From the NCBI GenBank assembly GCA_024516035.1, contig CM044964.1, positions 20,884,931-20,948,930 on the forward strand: a DNA stretch of 64,000 nucleotides, given 5' to 3'. The position numbers and the translations under genes were made by a program. Below are positions 55,568-64,000 of this stretch, one piece after another. The number at the start of each line of letters is the position of its first letter. The first letter of the stretch is position 1. The notes under the pieces were generated by a model. That model was given only the letters and a program-made list of their open reading frames with translations. It was not told where the DNA came from and ran no database searches. The stretch is from Bactericera cockerelli. Its lineage: Eukaryota; Arthropoda; Insecta; Hemiptera; Triozidae.

Positions 55568-55811
55568 GTTGATTCTATTTGGTTTAATTTGAAGTAGTCA
55601 GGACGCCCCGTCCATTCGCTGTACCTTCCATTCGCTGGGAATCGTACCTGCTACAGATAATAACCTCACCCAGCCTGGGTAGAGCTGGGTGGGTAGAGCT
55701 TGTTTGGAGGGAACAGAATTTTCTTCGAAAATTCTGCCCCAACCGGGAGTTGAACTCCGGATCTCTGGACTACGGGCGCAGTAGTCTCAACCATTACGCC
55801 ACGGAGGCTGG
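55568..55811 (-). mobile_element. SINE-E
   Basis: TACCTTCCATTCGCTGGGAA, CCTCACCCAGCCTGGGTAGA and head GGAGTTGAACTCCGGATCTC ending CCACGGAGGCTGG. Confidence 0.85.
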
Positions 55812-56059
55812 TGAAGTATGGTTACTTTATTAATAATAATAATACCTTTCGTCGAAACAACAGTGTAAATATCGGCCCGCTAGTACCCCTCCCTACACGT
55901 TCTTAAAATAGCCCCAAATTTTGTGTGTAAGATACGGTTTAGGCCATTCTGTATTGGGTAATATAATAAATAATTGTGTAATCAACAAAGTAATAGCGTA
56001 AACACAGAGAAACCAGACAAAGCGCGACGCGACGTATGTAACCATAGTGTATTCAGTCC

Positions 56060-56165
56060 TACCCAGGCTGGGTGAGGTGAATGTGGGTAGCTGGTACGCT
56101 TCCCAGCGAATGGAGGGTAAAACCACCGTCCTGACTATCTCAGGATGTTAAAACCAAATAGAATC
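56060..56165 (+). mobile_element. SINE-E/F body fragment
   Basis: CCTACCCAGGCTGGGTGAGG to CCCAGCGAATGGAGGGTAAA; no head. Confidence 0.7.
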
Positions 56166-56169
56166 AATG

Positions 56170-56295
56170 AACATGAAAGGAACTTGGACATTGGATTTGG
56201 GCGTCCATAAGGTCCTCTCACCACCGTAATAAATTAGGTAGGTATCTATCTGACGTATCTCACGGACACGGAATCATTATTATTATTATTATAGT
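56170..56295 (+). repeat. Family K repeat
   Basis: CATGAAAGGAACTTGGACAT, CCTCTCACCACCGTAATAAA and ATCTCACGGACACGGA ending in (TTA)n. Confidence 0.65.
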
Positions 56296-56305
56296 GTTTT
56301 GATCG

Positions 56306-56488
56306 CTTTTTGGGAGGGTTTAACGTCGCTTTCTATAATACTAACCGGCTATTGGCAACAGCTAGTTAGGTATGTTTCTAATCTTGCAAACAGGACGGTC
56401 ACCAACCCATTCCTCACCACGCTGGACGTCGCTTAACTTCAGTGATCGGATGAGAACTGGTCGATTCAACGTGCCATCTTGGCTGGCG
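56306..56488 (-). mobile_element. SINE-F with most of the middle lost
   Basis: GGTTTAACGTCGCTTTC end and the 5S-like head: GGTCACCAACCCATTCCTCA, CTGGACGTCGCTTAACTTCA, GTGATCGGATGAGAACTGG. The head is among the closest to 5S rRNA. Confidence 0.8.
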
Positions 56489-57380
56489 CAAGTAATGAAA
56501 ATTAATGACGATACTCTATAAATTTTCAAGTTCATATAACAGTATGTACTTATCTACATACATACATAATATTATGTACCTAGCCCGTCCCGCGGAATAT
56601 TTAGATGATGACATACGAAGGTGGCAATTGGCAATGTATTTAAAATATGTAGGTACCTACTTAGATTATAATTATTAGGTACCTAGGTGCTAGGCGCGGC
56701 CGGTGCTAAGGAGCTGCGAAACTGCAGCATCCCCAGACCAAAAACACTTGATTTCCTACAGTCCTCACTCGTACACAATGAAAAAACATCACACATTTCT
56801 AGAATAAGGTAAGTTGATAGAAGTTGGTAAATAATTACTAGTGGTTCTATGAACTGTAAACCTCACACAGATTCAACAATTGCAATATAAATGTTCAAAC
56901 AAGTATCTATATATGAGGACATCGATACCCCACTCGATAGGTTTTAATTAAAAAATATCAACCGGCTCTTTTTTTTGGCCCTCTTTAGATTTTTTACCAC
57001 AGTACGGCCCCCTTTACTTTCACGACCACCAAATTTCACAACTGTGAACTCAAATATATTTTCTCTACCACTCTACAAGATATTATGAATAATATATTCA
57101 TACATAATATGTATAGTTGTATACTTTGCCTTCTATGTCATCATGTAAATATTTCGCGAGACACCGCGTATGAACTTGAAAATACATAGAGTACCTAATT
57201 AATATTTTAATTATACATAGGTAGGTATGTTATGTACCTACGTAATTAATTTATATATAGGTAGGTATCTAGGTATGTTATGTTCTATAATCCCTAGATA
57301 AAATAATTCGTCACTAGAAATAATAAAGTCTGACGAGATTTCGCACATTTGAAAAGACGTACATTTGTGTTACCAAATAT
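56489..57380. other. Intergenic AT-rich stretch
   Basis: No gene or recognisable family. Many GTACCTA/TAGGTAC short repeats between 56570 and 57290. Confidence 0.5.
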
Positions 57381-57403
57381 TTGTTTCCGGGATTTTCTCG
57401 CAA

Positions 57404-57640
57404 AAAGATGGCAAGAAATTTATTTACCCCCCAAAAAACTACCGTCGAAAAAAGGGACAAGTTCCAGAGCTTCTATCGACCCAACTTGGTCAGTTTTATA
57501 GTATTGTACGAAAAATATGTATGTAAATGCCAAATGAACCACCAAAAGGAGCAAAACTGGCCAAGTTAGAAGATACTGGGCAGTTAAAAACAGAATCATC
57601 GAAATTAAGCAACGAATTAATTCGTGATGTTGGCATCCCG
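57404..57640 (+). CDS. Possible small coding segment, unassigned
   Basis: Two short frames with protein-like composition: from 57408 (MARNLFTPQKTTVEKRDKF) and from 57527 (MPNEPPKGAKLAKLEDTGQL). The second is cut by a SINE-F body at about 57630. Could be the 5' exon of a gene continuing to the right or chance. No family recognised. Confidence 0.2.
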
Positions 57641-57756
57641 GCCCCACTCTGGATAGGTGAGGCTAATTTAAGTAGATCAATTGTAAGTTTCCTGCGAATG
57701 AAGGGTGACACCCCCGTCGTGATTTGACCATGCAGTTGAAAGCGACGTTAAACGTT
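57630..57756 (+). mobile_element. SINE-F body, headless
   Basis: GGCATCCCGGCCCCACTCTG to CAGTTGAAAGCGACGTTAAA. Confidence 0.7.
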
Positions 57757-57869
57757 AATCCGATATTGAAAAAATAGAAATTCGAAGTTAAAAAAACCTC
57801 AATAAATAAAAAGGATATGATATTCGAACTGATTTTTTTCACAAACAATTAAACATAAAGTAGAAAAAT

Positions 57870-58815
57870 CTGGTGTAAACATCACACGACTTTCCTTATC
57901 ATATTAGGAATGGGAACAGGACCAAAAGCCACTGGTGACTCAAAGGTAACCGTGAGCTAAAAATCAAAGCCAAATTCGTAATCAGCACCTCAAAATCATT
58001 TTTTTTTATTTATTTTTTTTTATTTTTATTTTAAAAGATGAGTGTTTCACAGCCTTTTTATTTCGTAGCCATGAAACAGGAGCTACTGTAGACGCTTGTG
58101 GTCTGTGTTGTAGCCTGCCCATCCCGTAGTATGCCTCCCCTCTGATGGGCCGAGAAGTGACACAATACTTCCCATTTAGGTGCTGGGTCAACACGAGCGC
58201 ACCGGAAGGTATCCCTTACAAACAATTGTAATTTAATTAAGAATACAAATTTTTGTCGGCACGGGGGATCGAACCCGGGACCTTCCGCATGGCAAGCGAG
58301 TGCTTAACCACTGAGCTAATCGTGCGCTGTTTGGATTTGATATGTCACAATCCCCATCTAGGATGAATAATAAAAAAGTTAGTGTGAGCGGGTCCCCCCC
58401 AAAATACCGGTAAATTGGGGCCGAGGTCCAAAAAGTTCAAGATTTCAAAAAAATGATAAAAAAGAAGAGACCCCTATTATTTTTTTAATCTAAGAAAATG
58501 TTGTTCTGTAACTTTTTTTGTATCTTTAACCAATTCATAGAAGCGGCGCTTGCGGCCAATATTTGCGGCCCTGCGGCCGCATTTTTCGTGGTTCGTCTGG
58601 TGTATAAAATTGATTCGCATACCAAATTTCAAGTCTCTAGCTCTTACCGTTCTTGAGATATCCTGTTCACAGACAGACAGACAGACAGACGCACGGACCA
58701 ATGGCTGAAAACAACTTTTTTGGTATCCTGAGGCTATGATTCGTCCAGAAATGTGAAAAACTGGGTAGGTCAAATTTTCGACGAATACAATACTTTCCTT
58801 ATTATAGGATAAGGA
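57870..58815 (-). mobile_element. Element H, interrupted by SINE-A
   Basis: Ends ACTTTCCTTATCATATTAGG and CTTTCCTTATTATAGGATAAG. The interior matches the core of the 17534 element: GGTCCAAAAAGTTCAAGAT, GCGGCCAATATTTGCGG, TCAAGTCTCTAGCTCTTACC, and a (GACA)n run. No functional ORF. Confidence 0.7.
58015..58328 (-). mobile_element. SINE-A inside element H
   Basis: Near-complete copy from TTTTAAAAGATGAGTGTTTC to GCTAATCGTGCGC; the host element resumes on both sides. Confidence 0.88.
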
Positions 58816-58825
58816 AAGTAAAAAG

Positions 58826-59118
58826 TAGTCACGGTGGCAGAGTGAGTTAGCGCGCTAGGCATTGCACGCATGGTGACCTGGGTTCGATTCCCAGTGGGGC
58901 AGGAATTTTTCTGATCCGAACATCCAAGTACAATGTTCAGGGTCCACTCATACCTCGTGAGGAAAAATGAGTAGTTACTTGTATGAGTAACGACCAGTGG
59001 CGGCATTACCAGAGTAAAAACAAATTAATGTAATAGAATTTGAATAGTACACGAGGCTCTTAGTAATGCTGCGCTATCCACAAAAATTGTAAAGAGGCCT
59101 TGTGCTTCACCACAAAAA
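58826..59118 (+). mobile_element. SINE-C
   Basis: GTAGTCACGGTGGCAGAGTG head, box B GGGTTCGATTCCC, tail TTGTGCTTCACCACAAAAAA. Confidence 0.87.
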
Positions 59119-59329
59119 AAGACATACCTACATAAAGTAAAAACAAAAATATTGAAGAATGTAAAAATATTAGAAAATAAAAATGTCTTCAACCTTCTTT
59201 CTCAACATCCTGTTTCGAATCTCTCAACAACAGCCTCTCCAGAAAGTCCTTGAAAGTTTTCTCTCCAACAAGATCTGAGAAAATTTCCTCTTCAAAAAGC
59301 CCTAGAAGATTTTACTTTTCCTCCCTTTA

Positions 59330-59690
59330 AGATTTTCTTTCCGTCTATTTCATTGAAACGGACTGTTTTAAAATCTAAATATACCCCTAAATTCGCAGCC
59401 TCCATTCAACATAATAACTATGTTAGGCGGTAGCTTTACTCTTCATCCCTTTAAAATTTTCTTTCCTTCTGTCTATTTCATGGAGACGGACTGTTTTAAA
59501 ATCTATAAATATACACGTATTTATCCTGGCGGCCTCCATTCAACCATAATTATATCAGGCGGAGATTTTACCTTTCCTCCCTTCAAAATCTTCTTTTATT
59601 CAGTCTATTTTATGGTGGCGAACTGTTTTAAAATCTAAATATACCCCTATACTCGCAGCCTCCATTGTACATAATAACTATGTAGAATGG
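59330..59690 (+). repeat. Three- to four-copy tandem repeat, about 120 bp
   Basis: GGACTGTTTTAAAATCTA, ATATACCCCTA, GCAGCCTCCATT and CCCTTTAAAATTTTCTTTCC recur in order. A further fragment lies at 60265-60325. Confidence 0.75.
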
Positions 59691-59732
59691 AGCCTCCTTG
59701 CAACCTCCATTCTACATAGTAATCATATTTTA

Positions 59733-60026
59733 AAAAAAAGATGAGTGTTTCACAGCCTTTTTTTATTTGGTAGCATTGAAACAGGAGTTACTGTAGACGC
59801 TTGTGGTCTGTGTTGTAGCCTGCTCATCCCGTAGTATACCTCCCCTCTGATGGGGGAGAAGTGATACAATACTTCCCATTTAGGTGCTGTGGGTCAACAC
59901 TAGCGCACCGGAAGATATCTCATCTCTTACAAACAACTGTAACCAAATTTTGATTACAAATTTTTGTCGACGCGGGGGTTTGAACGGACCTTCCGCATGG
60001 CAAGCAAGTGCTCAACCACTGAGCAG
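59733..60026 (-). mobile_element. SINE-A
   Basis: AGATGAGTGTTTCACAGCC to CCTTCCGCATGGCAAGCAAG; head slightly truncated. Confidence 0.82.
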
Positions 60027-60061
60027 GCTTTATCTTTCCTCCCTTCAAAATCTTCTTTTAT

Positions 60062-60240
60062 TAAAAAGTTATCATAACCATGCCAATCACTCTCGTGCTA
60101 TCACAACTACTGAAAAGCGTTTCACTAAATCCATGCTGAAGTCGAAACTTAAACCACCGAACTCCAGGTTACAAGTCCTTACAACTCCAGGTTAAAACTC
60201 CAGGTTACAAGTCCTTATCGATCAACTTACTGAGGTCGGA
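60062..60240 (-). mobile_element. SINE-G, with a short internal duplication
   Basis: AAAAGTTATCATAACCATGC to ACTCCAGGTTACAAGTCCTT, the latter phrase twice, and GATCAACTTACTGAGGTCGG. Confidence 0.65.
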
Positions 60241-60483
60241 ACTTTATTTTATTCAAATTATTCATAGAGGTGGACTGTTTTAAACTTCAAATATACCCCT
60301 ATAAAATAATAATTCTATCAGGCGGAGGTTGTTATCCAGTCTGAAAATAAACAGGCCCCGTATTCTAGGAAAATGAAGAAGATCAAGGACTTTACTCGGA
60401 GCTCGGAGCATCTTCCGATAAATTAATTCCTTAAATAAATGTTCCTGAAATAAAACAAATGCTCTTGGAATGTGAATCAGTAA

Positions 60484-60965
60484 TGACGTCAGTCTGGCTG
60501 GGGGACCATAAACAGTGGGGACTATAAACAGTGAGTAGACCAGCAGTCTAGTTGGGGGACTATAAACAGTGAGTAAACCGGCAGTCTGGTTGGGGGACTA
60601 TAAACAGGGAGTAGACCAGCAGTCTGGCTAGGGGACTATAAGCAGTGAGCAGACCAGCAGTCTGGCTGGGGGACTATAAACAGGGAGTAGACCAGCAGTC
60701 TGGCTGGGGGACTATAAACAGGGAGTAGACCAGCAGTCTGGCTGGGGAACTATAAACAGGGAGTAGACCAGCACTCTGGCTGGGGGACTATAAACAGGGA
60801 GTAGACCAGCAGTCTGGCTGGGGGACTATAAACAGGAAGTATAGACCAGCATTGACTTGACTCTGGGGCCCTTGTCAATTATTAGCCTCCTTATAAAAAC
60901 AGTGGTAGAAGTGCTGAGTCATTCATCCACTGTCTGGCTACCATCGTTTACGATGACGCCACTCT
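60484..60965 (-). repeat. Family I element with a 38-bp internal tandem array
   Basis: About ten units of CAGTCTGGCTGGGGGACTAT + AAACAGGGAGTAGACCAG (60484-60850), then the rest of family I (TTGTCAATTATTAGCCTCC, CCATCGTTTACGATGACGCC). Confidence 0.85.
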
Positions 60966-61081
60966 ATGATGAATGACGTCAGAGATTTGGTCTCTTTTTG
61001 AGGCACCAAGAGTCCACTTCACTTCTCATGGTCAAGTGCGTTAGTGTCTCCTTTTTTTGTGTAATCTATACTTGTGCAATA

Positions 61082-61141
61082 GTCATTCCGTGAAAAGAGA
61101 GAGAAAAAAATCTAAAAAGGAGAGAAAAAAACTAGATAACC

Positions 61142-61204
<63 letters not shown>

Positions 61205-61795
61205 AGAAAGGGAGAGATAAGCAAAAAGGTAGAATGTAGAGAAGAGAGAAAGAGGGAAGGATAATAATGGAAACTGAGAAAAATCTCCGAAATGAAGAAA
61301 ATTTAGAAAGAGTAAATATTGGAAAAGGAGAAAGAGATAAAGGACATGGGAGAGGGAGAGAAAAAAATATGGAAAAGGAAGAAAAGTTGAAAATGAAAAT
61401 CTGGGAAAATGAGAAAGAGATAAAGGAAATGGTAAAAGGAGAGAGAACCCATGGAAAAGGAGAAAGAGATAATATGGGACAAGGAGAAAGAAATAAGAGG
61501 AAATGGGAGAGGAAGAAAGAGAGAAAAATAACTGAAAATAAGAAAAATATGGCGAAGGGAGAGAGGGAAATAAAAATAAAGGTAGAAATAGAGATAAAAA
61601 AGAAAGAGAGAAATGTACAAATATACCTCATTATGAGAAAGAAATGGGAAAGAAGAATGAGAGAGAAAGAGAGAAGAATAAAAATGGGAAAGAGAGAATA
61701 TAGATGGAAAATGTGGGAAAGGAAGAAAGGGAGAAAAAAATGTGGGGAAAAGAAGAAAGGGGAAAAAATGTGGGAAAGGGAGAAAGACGGAGGTC
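61082..61795 (+). repeat. 710-bp purine-rich tract with (GA)n core
   Basis: Almost only A and G on the plus strand; pure (GA)n at 61145-61200, then irregular GGGAGAAAG and GAAAATGGGAA phrases. The long open frames on both strands (Phe/Ser/Leu-rich on the minus) are compositional artefacts. Confidence 0.85.
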
Positions 61796-62039
61796 GCGAG
61801 TTGTACAATACACGCATAGCTCGCATTCCTGCCATTAGGAGCAGGACTCAGCGGCATGTAGTGACGTCATACTCGGGCTCCGAGTGACGTCAGAGCAAAT
61901 GTAACAATGTTTGGTATGTGGGAAAGTCGTTTTTTTATCGCCTGTGGCTGCTGACGAACACGAGATTCGATCGGGCGACCCGTTCAGTGGGTAGTATAAA
62001 AATACGGCGATAATATTATTTAATAAAAGTAAACTTTTT

Positions 62040-62220
62040 TTTTAAGTTGAGTGTTTCACAGACTCTTTTTTATTTCGTAGTCATGAAACAGGAGCTACTG
62101 TAGACGCTTTTGGTCTGTGTTGTAGCCTGTCCATCCCATAGTATGCCTCCCTTCTGATGGGCGAGAAGTGATACAATACTTCCCATTTAGGTGCTGGGTC
62201 AACACGAGCGCACCGGAAGG
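62040..62220 (-). mobile_element. SINE-A, head-truncated
   Basis: TTGAGTGTTTCACAGAC to CAACACGAGCGCACCGGAAG; forms an inverted pair with the next copy. Confidence 0.85.
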
Positions 62221-62227
62221 ATTAAAT

Positions 62228-62531
62228 ATTAGCTCACAGTGGTTAAGCACTCGCTTGCCATGCGGAAGGTCCCGGGTTCGATCTCCCGTGACGACAAAAA
62301 TTTGTATTCTTAATTTGGTCACAGTTGTTTGTAAGAGATACCTTCCGGTGCGCTCGTGTTGACCCAGCACCTAATTGGGAAGTATTGTGTCACTTCTCGC
62401 CCATCAGAGGGGAGGCATACTACGGAATGGGCAAGCTACAACACAGACCACAAGTGTCTACAGTAGCTCCTGTTTCATGCCTACGAAATAAAAACGGCTG
62501 TGAAACACTCATCTTTAAAAAAAAAAAAATA
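62228..62531 (+). mobile_element. SINE-A
   Basis: Near-complete: TTAGCTCACAGTGGTTAAG, CTTGCCATGCGGAAGG, full body and poly(A). Confidence 0.88.
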
Positions 62532-62532
62532 T

Positions 62533-62665
62533 CTAGGATTTGTTAATCCAAGCCACCATCACTTAACAGCTATATGCGCTGTGATTGGTTAAAATTCCCA
62601 CTAGAGGGCGTGTTAAGGGCCTCTTTTGGATGTGATGATTCTGATCCTGTTTCATCATTCGGAAC
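62533..62665. mobile_element. MITE of the CCGAATTAT family, diverged
   Basis: CTAGGATTTGTTAATCCAAG, ACTTAACAGCTATATGCGC, CCCACTAGAGGGCGTGTTA and end TCATCATTCGGAAC parallel the 13183 copy. Confidence 0.6.
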
Positions 62666-62694
62666 AGATGAGTCTCTTTTAACGCCTCATGAGG

Positions 62695-62900
62695 GTTGTA
62701 CATTTCCCGACTTCTCCCAAATTACCTCGTCCCTCCTACTATCTCTCCCTCTATCACTCTTTCATATATTTTTATCTCTCTCCCTCCTACATCCTTTCGT
62801 AGGTATATTTCTGTCTTTCTCCCTCCCACTCGCTTTCGTATATTTCCGTCTCTCTCCCTATCCATCTCTTTCGTATATTTCCGTCTCTCTCCCAGTGCCG
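62695..62900 (+). repeat. Pyrimidine-rich tract with a 45-bp quasi-repeat
   Basis: TTTCGTATATTTCCGTCTCT and CTCTCCCTCC phrases occur three to four times; low complexity, no gene. Confidence 0.7.
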
Positions 62901-62904
62901 GATT

Positions 62905-63400
62905 ACCCATATGGCGGATTTGGCAGATGCCAAGGGCCCCGCGCTTTAGGGGGCCCCGCGCTTGAGCAGCTTACACTAGATATTATGAGATTTTTAAAAA
63001 GCTTACACTAGGTATTATGAGTTTTTTAAAAGCTTACACTAGGTATTTTTGGATAATGAGTAAGAAGAAGAAGAAATAAAAGGGGAAAAAACACACACTC
63101 ACAGCAAAGTACATAAATTGAAAGAAAAGCGCGGGGCCCCCTATTTATTATCTAGTCCTCGAATCAACCACATGGACACTAGCGGATTACCTACCTATTG
63201 CGGATTTGGTAGATGTCAAGTTCCCCACAGTTTTGGGGACTCCGCGTTTCGGGCAGCTTACACAAATTATAAGTGTTTTTGAATGATCTTCAAGTCGGTT
63301 TTTCTGGATTTTCATATTAAATAAAATAGTAGCCAGTTGAGCAAAATATTTAAAGAAAAACCACGGGGCCCCCCTTAAAATCGACCACATATATGAAAAT
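62905..63400. repeat. GGGGCCCCGCG-containing repeat, two diverged halves
   Basis: CCGGATTACCCATATGGCGG...GGGCCCCGCG (62897-62965) and GCGGATTACCTACCTATTGC...GGGGACTCCGCG (63182-63245). Between are three AGCTTACACTAGGTATTAT units and an inverted GCGCGGGGCCCC end at 63129. Confidence 0.6.
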
Positions 63401-64000
63401 AGGTAGATCTCTACACCTATTACCTGCGGCTCTTTATATAATACATAAATATTATATAATTACTCGTATTTGAAAAGAATAATATTGACGCACGTGATTA
63501 TCGCCTTCGGTAATCTCTGCCATCAAACCCATAAAGTGTCTTCTGAGTGCTCAGTGATCGGCTTTATCGACATCTTAACCAATGATCTTCATTATAGTTG
63601 CTTGCGACGCTTTTAATGTTCTTTTCAAGATATCTTTTTGTATCTATTTTCCATGTACTTTACCACATAACTTTGCAAAAATTTCGCCTGCGGCGCCGTC
63701 AAATTTACTTATCATGATGTTTTAGATTGTTTTTTCAAGACGTGCAATTCTAGTATGTACCATTAAAAGAAGAAAAGTCTTTGGGCATGTTCGAAGTGCC
63801 TTTTGATAGTTTGGAATTTTTTTGACCAGTGACCTTTTAAAAAAAGTAGCATTCAATACTATGGCAATAAAATCTCCATAGTAATCGATGATCTACTTTC
63901 TACACATCTTACCCAATGACATCTTTCTGCACATATTCTTTTCATAATATATATTTAGACATTTCTACTATTACTCGGAAAAAATGTTGCCTTCGGTGTT
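63401..64000. other. Intergenic, nothing recognised
   Basis: AT-rich, no long frame, no repeat family matched by eye. A weak family-J scrap (CGCCTTCGGTAATCTCTGCC) lies near 63503. Confidence 0.45.

Noticed and set aside
61083..61887. Frames of 184-250 codons rich in Phe/Ser/Leu or Lys/Glu/Arg
   Set aside because: Produced by the purine tract; overlapping open frames on both strands and no domain.

Overview
The window is nuclear DNA from an animal, most likely an insect. The genes are split by AT-rich GT-AG introns, and the proteins resemble insect and vertebrate orthologues. Introns and spacers are crowded with SINEs, MITEs and LINE tails; a large, repeat-rich hemipteran-type genome would fit, but the sequence alone does not fix the order. 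No prokaryotic, CRISPR or intact viral gene set is visible.

Five protein-coding genes are supported. (1) 119-3932 (+): GLRX3/PICOT, one thioredoxin and one monothiol CGFS glutaredoxin domain; its first exon lies upstream of the window. (2) 5950-7023 (-): an intronless double-stranded-RNA-binding protein of the R2D2/Loquacious/TARBP2-PRKRA type. (3) 7623-14133 (+): RUVBL1/Pontin, 8 exons, 456 aa once one missing base is allowed for. It is divergent from gene 2 across a 599-bp spacer. (4) 17112-41066 (+): AP-3 complex beta subunit (insect ruby), 19 coding exons, about 1,083 aa. (5) 45159-54194 (-): MAEA, a CTLH/GID E3-ligase subunit, 8 exons, 396 aa, convergent with AP-3 beta. From 54.2 to 64 kb there is mostly repeat debris.

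The repeat fraction resolves by eye into recurring families. I label them locally: SINE-A (tRNA-Gly-like head), SINE-B, C, D, E and G (other tRNA-like heads), SINE-F (5S rRNA-like head), LINE-tail families I-M, two TTAA-flanked MITE families, several other TIR elements, a deleted mariner and an 890-bp foldback element.

The most unusual signal is in the AP-3 beta and MAEA genes. Many exons have one edge, including the splice site, copied in tandem 2 to 8 times. Both genes also carry a 30-31 bp minisatellite that starts on their own stop codon (about 14 and 53 units). One AP-3 beta intron looks like a transposon insertion whose target-site duplication supplies the splice boundary. One MAEA 5' splice site has been duplicated by a SINE's target-site duplication. 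The GLRX3, dsRNA-binding-protein and RUVBL1 genes do not show this.

Limits: all homology calls are from memory of the families, splice sites were chosen by reading-frame continuity and GT-AG, and repeat boundaries are accurate to roughly 5-20 bp. UTRs and promoters are mostly unresolved.
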